Assembly (NCBI GenBank): GCA_030674185.1
Contig: CM060311.1
Coordinates: 97,935,513 to 97,999,512 of the forward strand
DNA length: 64,000 nucleotides
Origin: Monoplex corrugatus
Lineage: Eukaryota; Mollusca; Gastropoda; Littorinimorpha; Ranellidae
Reading direction: 5' to 3'
The position numbers and the translations under genes are program-made. The notes beneath the pieces are model-generated. The model had not been told where the DNA came from. It did not search any database and saw only the letters and a program-made list of their open reading frames with translations. Shown in pieces: positions 1 through 11,994 of this stretch. Each line of letters opens with the position of its first letter. Position 1 is the stretch's first letter.

Positions 1-165
1 GCAAGGTACCATCAAAATGCCGATAAGCCAGAGTAGCTAGTTTATATTCTACTCTTGCTTCCACAGGGAGCCAGTGGAACTGCTTCAATAGGCTGGTTGC
101 TGAGGTGGTCTTTAGCTTTCTGAATACAAGCCTAGCTGCACTATTTTGTGCTCTCTTGGACAGAA
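1..165 (-). mobile_element. CR1/Rex-like LINE fragment (C-terminal RT region)
   Basis: On the minus strand this reads KRAQNSAARLVFRKLK and QFHWLPVEARVEYKLATLAY, the typical segment after the RT domain of CR1/Rex-type LINEs (QN.AARLV...LHWLPV..R..YK). It runs off the left edge. Its upstream end merges directly into the 46-bp tandem repeat at 151-325. Confidence 0.7.
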
Positions 166-325
166 TACAACACATTTTGCTCTCAATCAAAGGATACTCT
201 CTTGGACAGAATAAAGCACATTTTGCTCTCAATCAAAGGATACTCTCTTGGACAGAATAAAGCACATTTTGCTCTCAATCAAAGGATACTCTCTTGGACA
301 CAATAAAGCACATTTTGCTCTCAAA
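151..325. repeat. 46-bp tandem repeat, about 3.8 copies
   Basis: The unit starts CTCTCTTGGACAGAATA at 151, 197, 243 and 289, exactly 46 bp apart. The first copy overlaps the LINE fragment at 1-165, so the unit probably arose from LINE sequence. Confidence 0.85.
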
Positions 326-1169
326 AATCACTGTAGTATGAGATCAAGTATATGCACATCTATCTATGACCAAGGGTGTGAGCATACATGAGGGAGGGTG
401 GCGCAGTGTGTGTTAGAATAACTCTCTCACTACGAGCGTCTGGATTTCCCGATCATGTCTCAACAACGCTTGTCTCAAGTGTCAGAGAAATCCGACCTGA
501 GTTTTGAAAATTTGTGGGGCTTTCAGTACTTCCGTTAATCGAAACTAATAGCCAGATACAGATGTCCGGTCATTCTTAGCCTCGTTTCAGGCCATGAAGT
601 CACTGTACTACACAGTTGGTGTGTAAACAGTGCAGAGTTCATGACCCACTATCTCCGCAGCAAAGCAGATGATGGAAAAGCAAATGGCTGAACGATATTC
701 AACAACTCAGCGCTGTTAAACACGATTTCTTCCTTCAGTGCATGTGGAGTGTGTGCACGTTGGATTTTATCAAATTTCATTCAAAATGTGACTGTAAGAA
801 TTGATATACTGACCTGACTGTGTATTTTGTAAGGCATTTTTTACCTGAAAATTTCTCTAATTTACTCGTACCATTTCTCAGCAACCATGAGGGTATGACA
901 GCTGAAATTTCAGCATGTTGTACACCAATCTTTAACATATGACCCGCCAAATTTCAAGACTCTCTGTTTTTATTATTGTATGAGAAGTTTTCTCATGACC
1001 TATACAAATGGTGCGTATCAGGGAACGGCAAGGGGCATAATCGTACGTAGCGAGTGAGTTAACAGGCTGTCAGTCTGTCAATCATCCCCTCCCAATTCAT
1101 CAACCTGTTACTTTGTATCAGCCACCTTGATCTTTCAAATGGACAATCATCTATACAGCTGTCAGTACT
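326..1169. other. Non-coding; possible degenerate TIR element 413-1063
   Basis: No coding signal. AACTCTCTCACTACGAG near 413 and its imperfect inverted partner CGTAGCGAGTGAGTTA near 1047-1062 could be terminal inverted repeats of a 650-bp non-autonomous element. The match has several differences, so this is tentative. Confidence 0.35.
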
Positions 1170-2306
1170 GTCAATCAACAGATTTAAACATCTGATCAAC
1201 ACTAGTGTCAATCAACAGATTTAAACATCTGATCAACACTACTGTCAATCAACAGATTTAAACATTTGATCAACACTAGTGTCAATCAACAGATTTAAAC
1301 ATTTGATCAACACTGCTGTCAGTCAACAGATTTAAACATCTGATCAACCTACTGTCAATCAACAGATTTAAACATTTGATCAACACTAGTGTCAATCAAC
1401 AGATTTAAACATCTGATCAACACTGCTGTCAATCAACAGATTTAAACATTTGATCAACACTACTGTCAATCAACAGATTTAAACATTTGATCAACACTAC
1501 TGTCAATCAACAGATTTAAACATCTGATCAACACTAGTGTCAATCAACAGATTTAAACATCTGATCAACACTACTGTCAATCAACAGATTTAAACATTTG
1601 ATCAACACTAGTGTCAATCAACAGATTTAAACATCTGATCAACACTGCTGTCAATCAACAGATTTAAACATTTGATCAACACTACTGTCAATCAACAGAT
1701 TTAAACATCTGATCAACACTAGTGTCAATCAACAGATTTAAACATTTGATCAACACTGCTGTCAGTCAACAGATTTAAACATCTGATCAACACTACTGTC
1801 AATCAACAGATTTAAACATTTGATCAACACTAGTGTCAATCAACAGATTTAAACATTTGATCAACACTAGTGTCAATCAACAGATTTAAACATTTGATCA
1901 ACACTGCTGTCAGTCAACAGATTTAAACATCTGATCAACACTACTGTCAATCAACAGATTTAAACATCTGATCAACACTAGTGTCAATCAACAGATTTAA
2001 ACATCTGATCAACACTAGTGTCAATCAACAGATTTAAACATTTGATCAACACTGCTGTCAGTCAACAGATTTAAACATCTGATCAACACTACTGTCAATC
2101 AACAGATTTAAACATCTGATCAACACTAGTGTCAATCAACAGATTTAAACATCTGATCAACACTAGTGTCAATCAACAGATTTAAACATTTGATCAACAC
2201 TGCTGTCAATCAACAGATTTAAACATTTGATCAACACTACTGTCAATCAACAGATTTAAACATCTGATCAACACTACTGTCAATCAACAGATTTAAACAT
2301 CTGATC
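1170..2306. repeat. 37-bp minisatellite, about 31 copies
   Basis: Unit core GTCAATCAACAGATTTAAAC, then ATCTGATCAACACTAGT. Start positions 1170, 1207 and 1244 show the 37-bp period. Variants (ACTAGTGT, ACTACTGT, ACTGCTGT; atcT or attT) recur in blocks, suggesting amplification of multi-unit segments. Units with ACACTAGTGT contain a 10-bp palindrome. Confidence 0.95.
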
Positions 2307-2309
2307 ACT

Positions 2310-2540
2310 TGGTCCCCTTTTTATCCACTGGACGAGGCGGCAGGGAAGTTTTTAGTCCTGTTTTTATTATCCATTGTTTGGTGTTTGTGATCTATTTGCG
2401 ACCGTGCGTTCGCGCTTGGCAAAGGCCGGTTGGCCGAAAGTTTGCGCTTGTTTTGTCTTGTTTTGTTGAATGCGCTCTTACATTGGTTTTCTTGTTCTTC
2501 TGGTTCTTATCTGATCACTTGTTTTCAACTGGTGAGTGAA
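2310..2540 (+). repeat. Dispersed repeat related to 40841-41030
   Basis: CTGGACGAGGCGGCAGGGAA through AAAGGCCGGTTGGCCGAAAG resembles the right arm of the hairpin at 40841-40941 and its continuation (CTGGACAGAGCAGCAGGGAA; AAAGGCCAGTTGCC). The element class is unknown. Confidence 0.55.
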
Positions 2541-2572
2541 CTGGTACTGTGGTAGACAAAGATTGTGCTCAC

Positions 2573-2738
2573 CATGGACAGATGGCACTTTGTTGTTGAT
2601 GGTGCCATCAGGACTCTGATAGCTGATCATTTCGTGTTTCTTCGTGCTCTCCCCTCCCACCGGCACCTCATCTACTGTGCTGACGGCGTTCAGCGGCAAC
2701 AGGTCTGGTGGTGCTGTAGTGGTGTCCACGTTAGTCGT
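2573..2738 (-). CDS. Probable ZDHHC14 C-terminal tail exon
   Basis: An open 166-bp segment encoding TTNVDTTTAPPDLLPLNAVS, then TKKHEMISYQSPDGT and NNKVPSVH. It has a very strong acceptor (eleven T then CCCAG|ACG) and a good donor (CATG|GTGAGC). Phase 0 at the start matches either end of exon 8. Composition (Thr, Ser, Pro, acidic) fits the disordered tail of ZDHHC14, but no conserved motif proves it. Other small exons could lie between 2.7 and 18.6 kb. It could instead belong to a different minus-strand gene. Confidence 0.55.
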
Positions 2739-2987
2739 CTGGGAAAAAAAAAAAGCAGCGGTCAACGTCAGTGGATCACAGTTATGGTGGTCTTCATCTG
2801 GAGCCTCCCTACATATCACACACTCAGCTATTCACAAAACCACAAGCTCAAAAACTCACCCCAACTGAAACAAAAAAATCAGACTTTTTAACGCTGTGAA
2901 AATATATCAGTACACAAAAGATAAAACAAAGCTACAAAAATTTATTCCACTGAAAACAAAACTAACATTGTAAAAGTTATCTTACTG

Positions 2988-3510
2988 TTGTTGTTATTGT
3001 TGTTTAAAGCCGACTGCGTGGAGCCATGTCAGGACTATAACCACTTCAAAACATACACAAAACTTCCAACAGGAAAAAAGAAAGAACAAAAATTAAGTAC
3101 ACATTTCAATACATTCGCGCACATAATCTAAGGACATGGCCCCGGTGCTGACCACTCCATCCAATTTATTGCACAGGGGATTTGAAAAACACAACTGAAT
3201 ACAACAAACGGGCATAAATCATCTAAAATTGCTTCAGCACATCTCACCTCCCTACAGCCAAAAATGCACTTAATATACATACCCAATTATCAATCCTAGG
3301 AAAAAGTATACAAGACTTTATCGAACACGTACAGGTGAATGGACCAGCAAGGAAGAAAATGATAGGAAGAAATGACAGAAAGCAAAGGAAGAAGGCAGAA
3401 ACAAATCAAGTAACAGAAAAGAGGAAATTGCTAGCACAGAATTTCCAGAAGGTGGGGATACTATTTAGACTGAAAGAGCTCCTGGCATCCCCATAGGGAG
3501 AAAAGTTATC
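2988..3510. repeat. Dispersed about 520-bp repeat, copy 1
   Basis: Homologous in the same orientation to 17632-18180 and 37285-37800, from a GTTGTT/ATTGTT start through CTTCAACAGGGAAAAAAG-like and ACAGAATTTCCAGAAGGTGG blocks. There is no open frame or obvious TIR. Probably a non-autonomous element. The gap 2739-2987 shows nothing recognisable. Confidence 0.75.
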
Positions 3511-3644
3511 TGGTTACAGCTTACATAAGTAATGACATGACTGAATGTCATACAGGAGAAGACTTGTGGTGTGTACTGTTTTAATAGCACTCTAACATCA
3601 TCAGTCAGACTTGTCATACACCTTCTAATGATAAATAGATATTT

Positions 3645-3735
3645 TTCCAGCAGAAAGATGGTAGATAGGGTGAGGGAGTCAAAGGGTCAAGTTTTTGCAG
3701 TTGGGGGATAGAGTGCAGGAGTCAAAGGGTTAAAA
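3645..3735. mobile_element. Partial TTAA-type MITE (right end)
   Basis: Ends GGAGTCAAAGGG followed by TTAA, like the right end of the complete MITE at 36457-36640. The left half is missing. The 56-bp array starts directly at its TTAA. Confidence 0.55.
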
Positions 3736-4733
3736 AGTTGGCTGCAGTAAGATATGATAAACAATAATAACTTGCAATGATTGAGTTAAAAAGTTGGCTG
3801 CAGTAAGATACGATAAACAATAAAGTTGGCTGCAGTAAGATACGATAAACAATAATAACTTGCAATGATTGAGTTAAAAAGTTGGCTGCAGTAAGATACG
3901 ATAAACAATAATAACTTGTAATGATTGAGTTAAAAAGTTGGCTGCAGTAAGATACGATAAACAATAAAGTTGGCTGCAGTAAGATACGATAAACAATAAT
4001 AACTTGTAATGATTGAGTTAAAAAGTTGGCTGCAGTAAGATACGATAAACAATAAAGTTGGCTGCAGTAAGATACGATAAACAATAATAACTTGTAATGA
4101 TTGAGTTAAAAAGTTGGCTGCAGTAAGATACGATAAACAATAAAGTTGGCTGCAGTAAGATACGATAAACAATAATAACTTGTAATGATTGAGTTAAAAA
4201 GTTGGCTGCAGTAAGATACGATAAACAATAAAGTTGGCTGCAGTAAGATACGATAAACAATAATAACTTGCAATGATTGAGTTAAAAAGTTGGCTGCAGT
4301 AAGATACGATAAACAGTAATAACTTGTAATGATCGAGTTAAATAGTTGGCTGCAGTAAGACACGATAAACTAATAACTTGTAATGATCGAGTTAAAAAGT
4401 TGGCTGCAGTAAGATACGATAAACAATAATAACTTGTAATGATCGAGTTAAATAGTTGGCTGCAGTAAGATACGATAAACAATAATAACTTGTAATGATA
4501 GAGTTAAATAGTTGGCTGCAGTAAGACACGATAAACTAATAACTTGTAATGATCGAGTGAAAAAGTTGGCTGCAGTAAGATACGATAAACAATAATAACT
4601 TGTAATGATCGAGTTAAAAAGTTGGCTGCAGTAAGATACGATAAACAATAATAACTTGTAATGATCGAGTTAAAAAGTTGGCTGCAGTAAGATACGATAA
4701 ACAATAATAACTTGTAATGATCGAGTTAAAAAG
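3731..4733. repeat. 56-bp minisatellite with 88-bp higher-order form
   Basis: Unit TTAAAAAGTTGGCTGCAGTA, then AGATACGATAAACAATAATAA and a CTTGTAATGATTGAG end. From about 3787 to 4275 many units are 88 bp: a full 56-bp unit plus a 32-bp partial copy. After 4276 simple 56-bp units return. Apparent minus-strand reading frames here are products of the repeat. Confidence 0.93.
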
Positions 4734-4777
4734 TCGGCCACACTTTGATGGATATGGTACGCTTGAGCTGTGGACAA

Positions 4778-5222
4778 GATCGGATGCTTTGGATTAAATC
4801 CTGGCCAAAGATCGGATGCTTTGGATTAAATCCTGGCCAAAGATCGGATGCTTTGGATTAAATCCTGGCCAAAGATCAGATGCTTTGGATTAAATCCTGG
4901 CCAAAGATCGGATGCTTTGGATTAAATCTTGGCCAAAGATCGGATGCTTTGGATTAAATCCTGGCCAAAGCATCTGATCTTTGGATTAAATCCTGGCCAA
5001 AGATCGGATGCTTTGGATTAAATCCTGGCCAAAGATCAGATGCTTTGGATTAAATCCTGGCCAAAGATCAGATGCTTTGGATTAAATCCTGGCCAAAGAT
5101 CGGATGCTTTGGATTAAATCTTGGCCAAAGATCGGATGCTTTGGATTAAATCCTGGCCAAAGATCGATGCTTTGGATTAAAACCTGGCCAAAGATCGGAT
5201 GCTTTGGATTAAATTCTGGCCA
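4778..5222. repeat. 32-bp minisatellite, about 14 copies, one with an inverted core
   Basis: Unit GATCGGATGCTTTGGATTAA then ATCCTGGCCAAA. At 4965-4984 one unit reads CCAAAGCATCTGATCTTTGG instead of the usual CCAAAGATCAGATGCTTTGG, a precise inversion of the 8-bp core between CCAAAG/CTTTGG arms. Confidence 0.93.
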
Positions 5223-5235
5223 GCAACATACAGAA

Positions 5236-6128
5236 TTGTGCACTGAACAGTGTGCATATGTGTGCACTGAACGTGTGTATATGTGTGTGCACTGAACAGA
5301 CTGAACAGTGCGTATATGTTGTGGCACTGAACAGTGCGTATATAGTGTGGCACTGAACAGTGCGTATATGTGTGTGCATGAACAGTGCGTATAGTGTGTG
5401 CACTGAACAGTGCGTATATGTTGTGCACTGAACAGTGCGTATAGTTGTGTGCACTGAACAGTGCGTAAATGTGGTGCACTGAACAGTGCGTATATTGTGT
5501 GCACTGAACAGTGCGTATAGTGTGTGCACTGAACAGTGCGTATATGTGTGTGCACTGAACAGTGCGTATATGTGTGTGCACTGAACAGTGCGTATATGTG
5601 TGTGCACTGAACAGTGCGTATAAGGGTTGCACTGAACAGTGCGTATATGTGTGTGCACTGAACAGTGCGTATATGTGTGTGCACTGACAGTGCGTATATT
5701 GTGTGTTGCACTGAACAGTGCGTATATATGTGTGTGCACTGAAACAGTGCGTATATGTGTGTTGCACTGAACAGTGCGTATATGTGTGTGCACTGAACAG
5801 TGCGTAATATGTGTGTGCACTGAAACAGTGCGTATATGTGTGTGCACTGAACAGTGCGTATATGTGTGTGCACTGAACAGTGCGTATATGGTGTGCACTG
5901 AACAAGTGCGTATATGTGTGTGCACTGAACAGTGCGTATATGTGTGTGCACTGAACAGTGCGTATATTGTGTGCACTGAACAGTGCGTATATGTGTGTGC
6001 ACTGAACAGTGCGTATATGTGTGTGCACTGAACAGTGCGTATATGTGTGTGCACTGAACAGTGCGTAATATGTGTGTGCACTGAACAGTGTGTATATGTG
6101 TGTGCACTGAACAGTGTGTATATGTGCA
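5236..6128. repeat. 26-bp minisatellite with internal palindrome, about 34 copies
   Basis: Unit GCACTGAACAGTGC followed by GTATATGTGTGT. Each unit carries the palindrome GCACTG-AA-CAGTGC. Length variants of 24-29 bp come from frequent 1-2 bp indels. Long apparent ORFs on the minus strand are repeat shadows. Confidence 0.93.
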
Positions 6129-6159
6129 TCTGAGAAAAATAAAAAATATTTACAATTTT

Positions 6160-8665
6160 TTTGTCCCTTGTGTACGATTAAGACATGTATCTCAGAACAA
6201 TCTGAAACACTTTAAAATTTTGTATCCCCTTTTGAAGGATTAAGACATTCACTCAAGAACAATCTGAGCACTTTAAAATTTTGTATCCCCTTTGAAGGAT
6301 TAAGACATTCACATCAAGAACAATCTGAGCACTTTAAAATTTTGTATCCCTTTTGAAGGATTAAGACATTCACATCAAGAAACAATCTGAGCACTTTAAA
6401 ATTTTGTATCCCCTTTTGAAGGATTAAGACATTCATCAAGAACATCTGAACACTTAAAATTTGTATCCCCTTGGAAGGATTAAGACATTCATCAAGAACA
6501 ATCTGAACACTTTAAAATTTTGTATCCCTTTTGAAGGATTAAGACATTCACTCAAGAACAATCTGAGCACTTTAAAATTTTGTATCCCTTTTGAAGGATT
6601 AAGACATTCACTCAAGAACAATCTGAGCACTTTAAAATTTTGTATCCCCTTTTGAAGGATTAGGACATTCACTCAAGAACAATCTGAGCACTTTAAAATT
6701 TTGTATCCCCTTTTGAAGGATTAAGACATTCACTCAAGAACAATCTGAACACTTTAAAATTTTGTATCCCCTTTTGAGATTAAGACATTCACTCAAGAAC
6801 AATCTGAACACTTTAAAATTTGTATCCCTTTTGAAGGATTAAGACATTCACTCAAGAACAATCTGGCACTTTAAAATTTTGTATCCCCTTTTGAAGGATT
6901 AAGACATTCACTCAAGAACAATCTGAGCCTTAAAATTTTGTATCCCCTTTTGAAGGATTAAGACATTCTCAAGAACAATCTGAGCACTTTAAAATTTTGT
7001 ATCCCTTTTGAAGGATTAAGACATTCACTCAAGAACAATCTGAGCACTTTAAAATTTGTATCCCTTTTGAAGGATTAAGACATTCACTCAAGAACAATCT
7101 GAGCACTTTAAAATTTTGTATCCCTTTGAAGGATTAAGACATTCACTCAAGAACAATCTGAGCACTTTAAAATTTTGTATCCCCTTTGAAGGATTAAGAC
7201 ATTCACTCAAGAACAATCTGAGCACTTTAAAATTTTGTATCCCTTTTGAAGGATTAAGACATTCACTCAAGAACAATCTGAGCACTTTAAATTTGTATCC
7301 CCTTTTGAAGGATTAAAGACATTCACTCAAGAACAATCTGAGCACTTTAAAATTTTGTATCCCTTTTGAAGGATTAGACATTCACTCAAGACAATCTGAG
7401 CACTTTAAAATTTGTATCCCCTTTTGAAGGATAAGACATTCACTCAAGAACAATCTGAACACTTTAAATTTTGTATCCCCTTTTGAAGGATTAAGACATT
7501 CACTCAGAACAATCTGAGCACTTTAAAATTTTGTATCCCCTTTTGAAGGATTAAGACATTCACTCAAGAACAATCTGAACACTTTAAAATTTTGTATCCC
7601 CTTTTGAAGGATTAGAATTCACTCAAGAACAATCTGAGCACTTTAAAATTTTGTATCCCCTTTGAAGGATTAAGACATTCACTCAAGAACAATCTGAACA
7701 CTTTAAAATTTTGTATCCCCTTTTGAAGGATTAAGACATTCACTCAAGAACAATCTGAGCACTTTAAAATTTTGTATCCCCTTTTGAAGGATTAAGACAT
7801 TCACTCAAGAACAATCTGAGCACTTTAAAATTTTGTATCCCCTTTTGAAGGATTAAGACATTCACTCAAGAACAATCTGAGCACTTTAAAATTTTGTATC
7901 CCCTTTTGAAGGATTAAGACATTCACTCAAGAACAATCTGAGCACTTTAAAATTTTGTATCCCCTTTTGAAGGATTAAGACATTCACTCAAGAACAATCT
8001 GAGCACTTTAAAATTTTGTATCCCCTTTTGAAGGATTAAGACATTCACTCAAGAAAAATCTGAACACTTTAAAATTTTGTATCCCCTTTTGAAGGATTAA
8101 GACATTCACTCAAGAACAATCTGAACACTTTAAAATTTTGTATCCCCTTTTGAAGGATTAAGACATTCACTCAAGAACAATCTGAACACTTTAAAATTTT
8201 TCTATCCCTTGTGTAGAATTAAGACACGCATCCAAGAAAAATCTGAATGCTATACAATTTTTTGTATCCCCTTGTGTAGGATAAAGACATGCATCCAAGA
8301 AAGATCTTAACACTTTAAATCTTTTTTATCCCCTTGTGTAGGATAAAGACATGCATCCAAGAAAAATCTGAATGCTATACATTTTTTTTATCCCCTTATG
8401 TAGGATTAAGACAAATATCCAAGAAAAATCTGAATGCTATACAATTTTTTGTATCCCCTTGTGTAGGATAAAGACATGCATCCAAGAAAGATCTTAACAC
8501 TTTAAATCTTTTTTATCCCCTTGTGTAGGATAAAGACATGCATCCAAGAAAAATCTGAATGCTATACATTTTTTTTATCCCCTTATGTAGGATTAAGGCA
8601 AATATCCAAGAAAAATCTGAATGCTATACATTTTTTTTTATCCCCTTGTGTTGGATTAAGACCAA
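6160..8665. repeat. About 61-bp minisatellite, about 40 copies
   Basis: Unit blocks TGTATCCCCTTTTGAAGGAT, TAAGACATTCACTCAAGAAC and AATCTGAGCACTTTAAAATT. Copies from 8200 on form a diverged subfamily (CTTGTGTAGGAT, GCATCCAAGAAAAATC) in which a two- to three-unit block is itself duplicated. Many single-base deletions occur in 6400-7600. Confidence 0.93.
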
Positions 8666-9829
8666 GTGTCTGGCCATTTCTAGCTACTTGCTAAACAGAA
8701 ATGCACATCATCTCCAGTGGACTTAAATGATATGGGAAGAAAACAAGTCAACGGCAATCTGTGCACCTGTAAAAAACGAAACTGAACCCAACATGAAGTC
8801 TTCTTCTAGTCTCTCCTAGTCTCCTCCTATTTCACTTGTTTATTATACAACCACGAAATGAGTCAGTTTAACACTTTCTGCTCTGGTCTCCTGACTGTTC
8901 ACATACTTACTTTCACACACACGCTGGCTGGCTCTTTTGATAAGACCCATGGGACACAAAAACTAATGGGGGGCGTAAAAACTCATATCTCGAGTTCAAT
9001 CCCCACCGGCAAAACAGTCCATCTCAAAGCATCACTCATTCTGGTGGTGTCAGTGTTTCATGGGTCGTGCCCCTCCCCCCCCCCCCTTTCTAATTTCAAG
9101 ACACTACCAGAATAGCAGGTTTTGTGTAGGCTCAAGGAATCTGCCATGATAACTGCTGGCACCATTGGGTGGAGCATGTACAGAAACGTTGAATGCGATG
9201 AATCCATCTTGAAAGTCAAAGAAAGTCTTGCAATATCCACCAAAGACTTAACATTTGTGTGATCAAATACTCTGCTAGTGTTAGATTCTATGTTTGTGAA
9301 AAAAGGGGAAGAGAGAAAAGAGGGAGGGATGGAAAAGGAAGAGAGAAAGGGAGGACATGGGAATTACTACATGATAATATAGCAGCCACCCCATCTTCTT
9401 ATGTCCAAGTTTTTTTTTAAAGAAAAATCAGTTAATACATAATGACAGATTGAGAGAAAACTATCCTGAACATGTTACTGTAGGTTCCTAAACTCCCCCA
9501 CTGCATGTATGGGAGAATGTGCGTTTCTAAGTAAGCAAAAATGTTCACATGTGTATTTAAAAAACATGCATAGCAATGCATGGCCTCTGATTTATATCTT
9601 AACAAAATGAGCATCACAGCACCAGCTTAGAACAAAACACAAACACTATAACAATAACCACAGTAACTGTATTAACTTAATACTAATGGAAAACTGATGG
9701 AGGGGGAAAAAAAAGAAAAGAAAAAAGAATTCAAGAAGAGGGTAAATAGTTATTGGTACAAATCTACCAACCATGAGAAAATGCATGATTGTTTTCCAAA
9801 GTTTGATTAATCTGTCAAGCTATAATTAC
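8666..9829. other. Non-coding intron stretch; part repeated at 37085-37255
   Basis: 8920-9115 resembles 37085-37255 (GCTGGCTGGCTCTTTTGA versus GGCTGGCTAGTTCTTTCAAC; CATTCTGGTGGTGTCAG versus CATTCTGCTGGTGTCAG), so it is a dispersed repeat. TCGAGTTCAATCCCC at 8990-9005 resembles a tRNA B box. A C-rich run lies at 9069-9087. The rest shows nothing. Confidence 0.5.
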
Positions 9830-10555
9830 AACAGTAGAGTTAGTTACTTTTAATGATCTAAGAATGACAATAGTACAGTTACTTTTAATGATCTAAGAAT
9901 GACAACAGTACAGTTACTTTTAATGATCTAAGAATGACAACAGTACAGTTATTTTTAATGATTTAAGAATGACAACAGTACAGTTACTTTTAATGATTTA
10001 AGAATGACAACAGTACAGTTACTTTTAATGATTTAAGAATGACAATAGTACAGTTACTTTTAATGATCTAAGAATGACAATAGTACAGTTACTTTTAATG
10101 ATCTAAGAATGACAACAGTACAGTTACTTTTAATGATTTAAGAATGACAACAGTACAGTTACTTTTAATGATTTAAGAATGACAACAGTACAGTTACTTT
10201 TAATGATTTAAGAATGACAACAGTACAGTTACTTTTAATGATTTAAGAATGACAACAGTACAGTTACTTTTAATGATCTAAGAATGACAACAGTACAGTT
10301 ACTTTTAATGATCTAAGAATGACAATAGTACAGTTACTTTTAATGATTTAAGAATGACAACAGTACAGTTACTTTTAATGATTTAAGAATGACAACAGTA
10401 CAGTTACTTTTAATGATTTAAGAATGACAACAGTACAGTTACTTTTAATGATTTAAGAATGACAACAGTACAGTTACTTAGAATGACAACAGTACAGTTA
10501 TTTTTAATAATTTAAGAATGACAACAATACAGTTAGTTTTAATAATTTAAGAAGA
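9830..10555. repeat. 35-bp minisatellite, about 20 copies
   Basis: Unit ACAGTACAGTTACTTTTAAT then GATTTAAGAATGACA. Variants alternate GATCTAAG and GATTTAAG. The edges at 10490-10555 are degraded. Confidence 0.93.
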
Positions 10556-10655
10556 CCTTTAAATCACTTCTCTATCCAAAACAACTTGATGCACTAAATG
10601 CAAGACTCTCATTCAAATTGCATATAAGCTTGCACTCATTCACACAAATGCATGA

Positions 10656-10745
10656 ATGCACACACACACACACACACACGACACAACACACACATACAAC
10701 ACACATCACACACACACACACACACACACACCACACACACACTCT
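10656..10745. repeat. (CA)n microsatellite, interrupted
   Basis: A CA-rich tract with several single-base interruptions. Apparent His/Thr or Cys/Val reading frames are spurious. Confidence 0.95.
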
Positions 10746-10817
10746 CCTCTCCATGTGCATGCATACACACACAATGGAGATGGGAAAAGCACTCAAAGGG
10801 ACATCTGTCACAAACAC

Positions 10818-11437
10818 TGCAGACAGTTCAATATGTATCACTGTAAAAACACTGCAGGCAGTTCAATATGTATCACTGTATAAAACACTGCAGGCAGTTC
10901 AATATGTATCACGTATAAAACACTGCAGGCAGTTCATATGTATCACTGTATAAAACACTGCAGGCAGTTCAATACGTATCACTGTATAAAACACTGCAGG
11001 CAGTTCAATACGTATCACTGTATAAAACACTGCAGGCAGTTCAATACGTATCACTGTATAAAACACTGCAGGCAGTTCAATATGTATCACTGTATAAAAC
11101 ACTGCAGGCAGTTCAATATGTATCACTGTATAAAACACTGCAGGCAGTTCATATGTATCACTGTATAAAACACTGCAGGCAGTTCAATATGTATCACTGT
11201 ATAAAACACTGCAGGCAGTTCAATATGTATCACTGTATAAAACACTGCAGGCAGTTCATATGTATCACTGTATAAAACACTGCAGGCAGTTCATATGTAT
11301 CACTGTATAAAACACTGCAGGCAGTTCAATATGTATCACTGTATAAACAACTGCAGGCAGTTCAATGTATCACTGTATAAACACAGACAGGCAGTTCATA
11401 TGTATCCTGTATAAAACACTGCAGGCAGTTCATATGT
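10818..11437. repeat. 36-bp minisatellite, about 17 copies
   Basis: Unit CACTGCAGGCAGTTCAATAT then GTATCACTGTATAAAA. It joins without a gap to an unrelated 18-bp array at 11438. Confidence 0.93.
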
Positions 11438-11913
11438 ATAAACTATCAGTACACCATAAACTATCAGTACAACCATAAACTGTCAGTATAACCATAAACT
11501 ATCAGTAACCATAAACTATCAGTACACCATAAACTGTCAGTACACCATAAACTGTCAGTACACCATAAACTATCAGTACACCATAAACTATCAGTACACC
11601 ATAAACTGTCAGTACACCATAAACTGTCAGTACACCTAACTACATAACTAACTGTCAGTACACCATAAACTATCAGTACACCATAAACTGTCAGTACACC
11701 ATAAACTATCAGTACACCATAAACTTCAGTACACCATAAACTGTCAGTACACCATAAACTATCAGTACACCATAAACTGTCAGTACACCATAAACTTCAG
11801 TATACCATAAACTATCAGTATACCATAAACTGTCAGTACACCATAAACTATCAGTATACCATAAACTATCAGTAACCATAAACTATCAGTATACCATAAA
11901 CTATCAGTATACC
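11438..11913. repeat. 18-bp minisatellite, about 26 copies
   Basis: Unit CAGTACACCATAAACTAT, with CTGT/CTAT and ACACC/ATACC variants. It directly abuts the 36-bp array. Confidence 0.92.
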
Positions 11914-11994
11914 ATGGCGTCATCACCTTTTCGAGTTATCTTATGAGTTTCTATTTCTGAATCTATTTATAAATACCAAGTGTATAACTTCTCA

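Noticed and set aside
3722..4704. Repeated minus-strand frame with FIVSYCSQL units
   Set aside because: Translation of the 56/88-bp minisatellite; units change length out of phase with codons.
5082..6129. Long minus-strand frames of up to 341 codons rich in His, Thr, Cys
   Set aside because: They lie entirely in the 26-bp array and differ only by frame; no start context, splice sites or homology.
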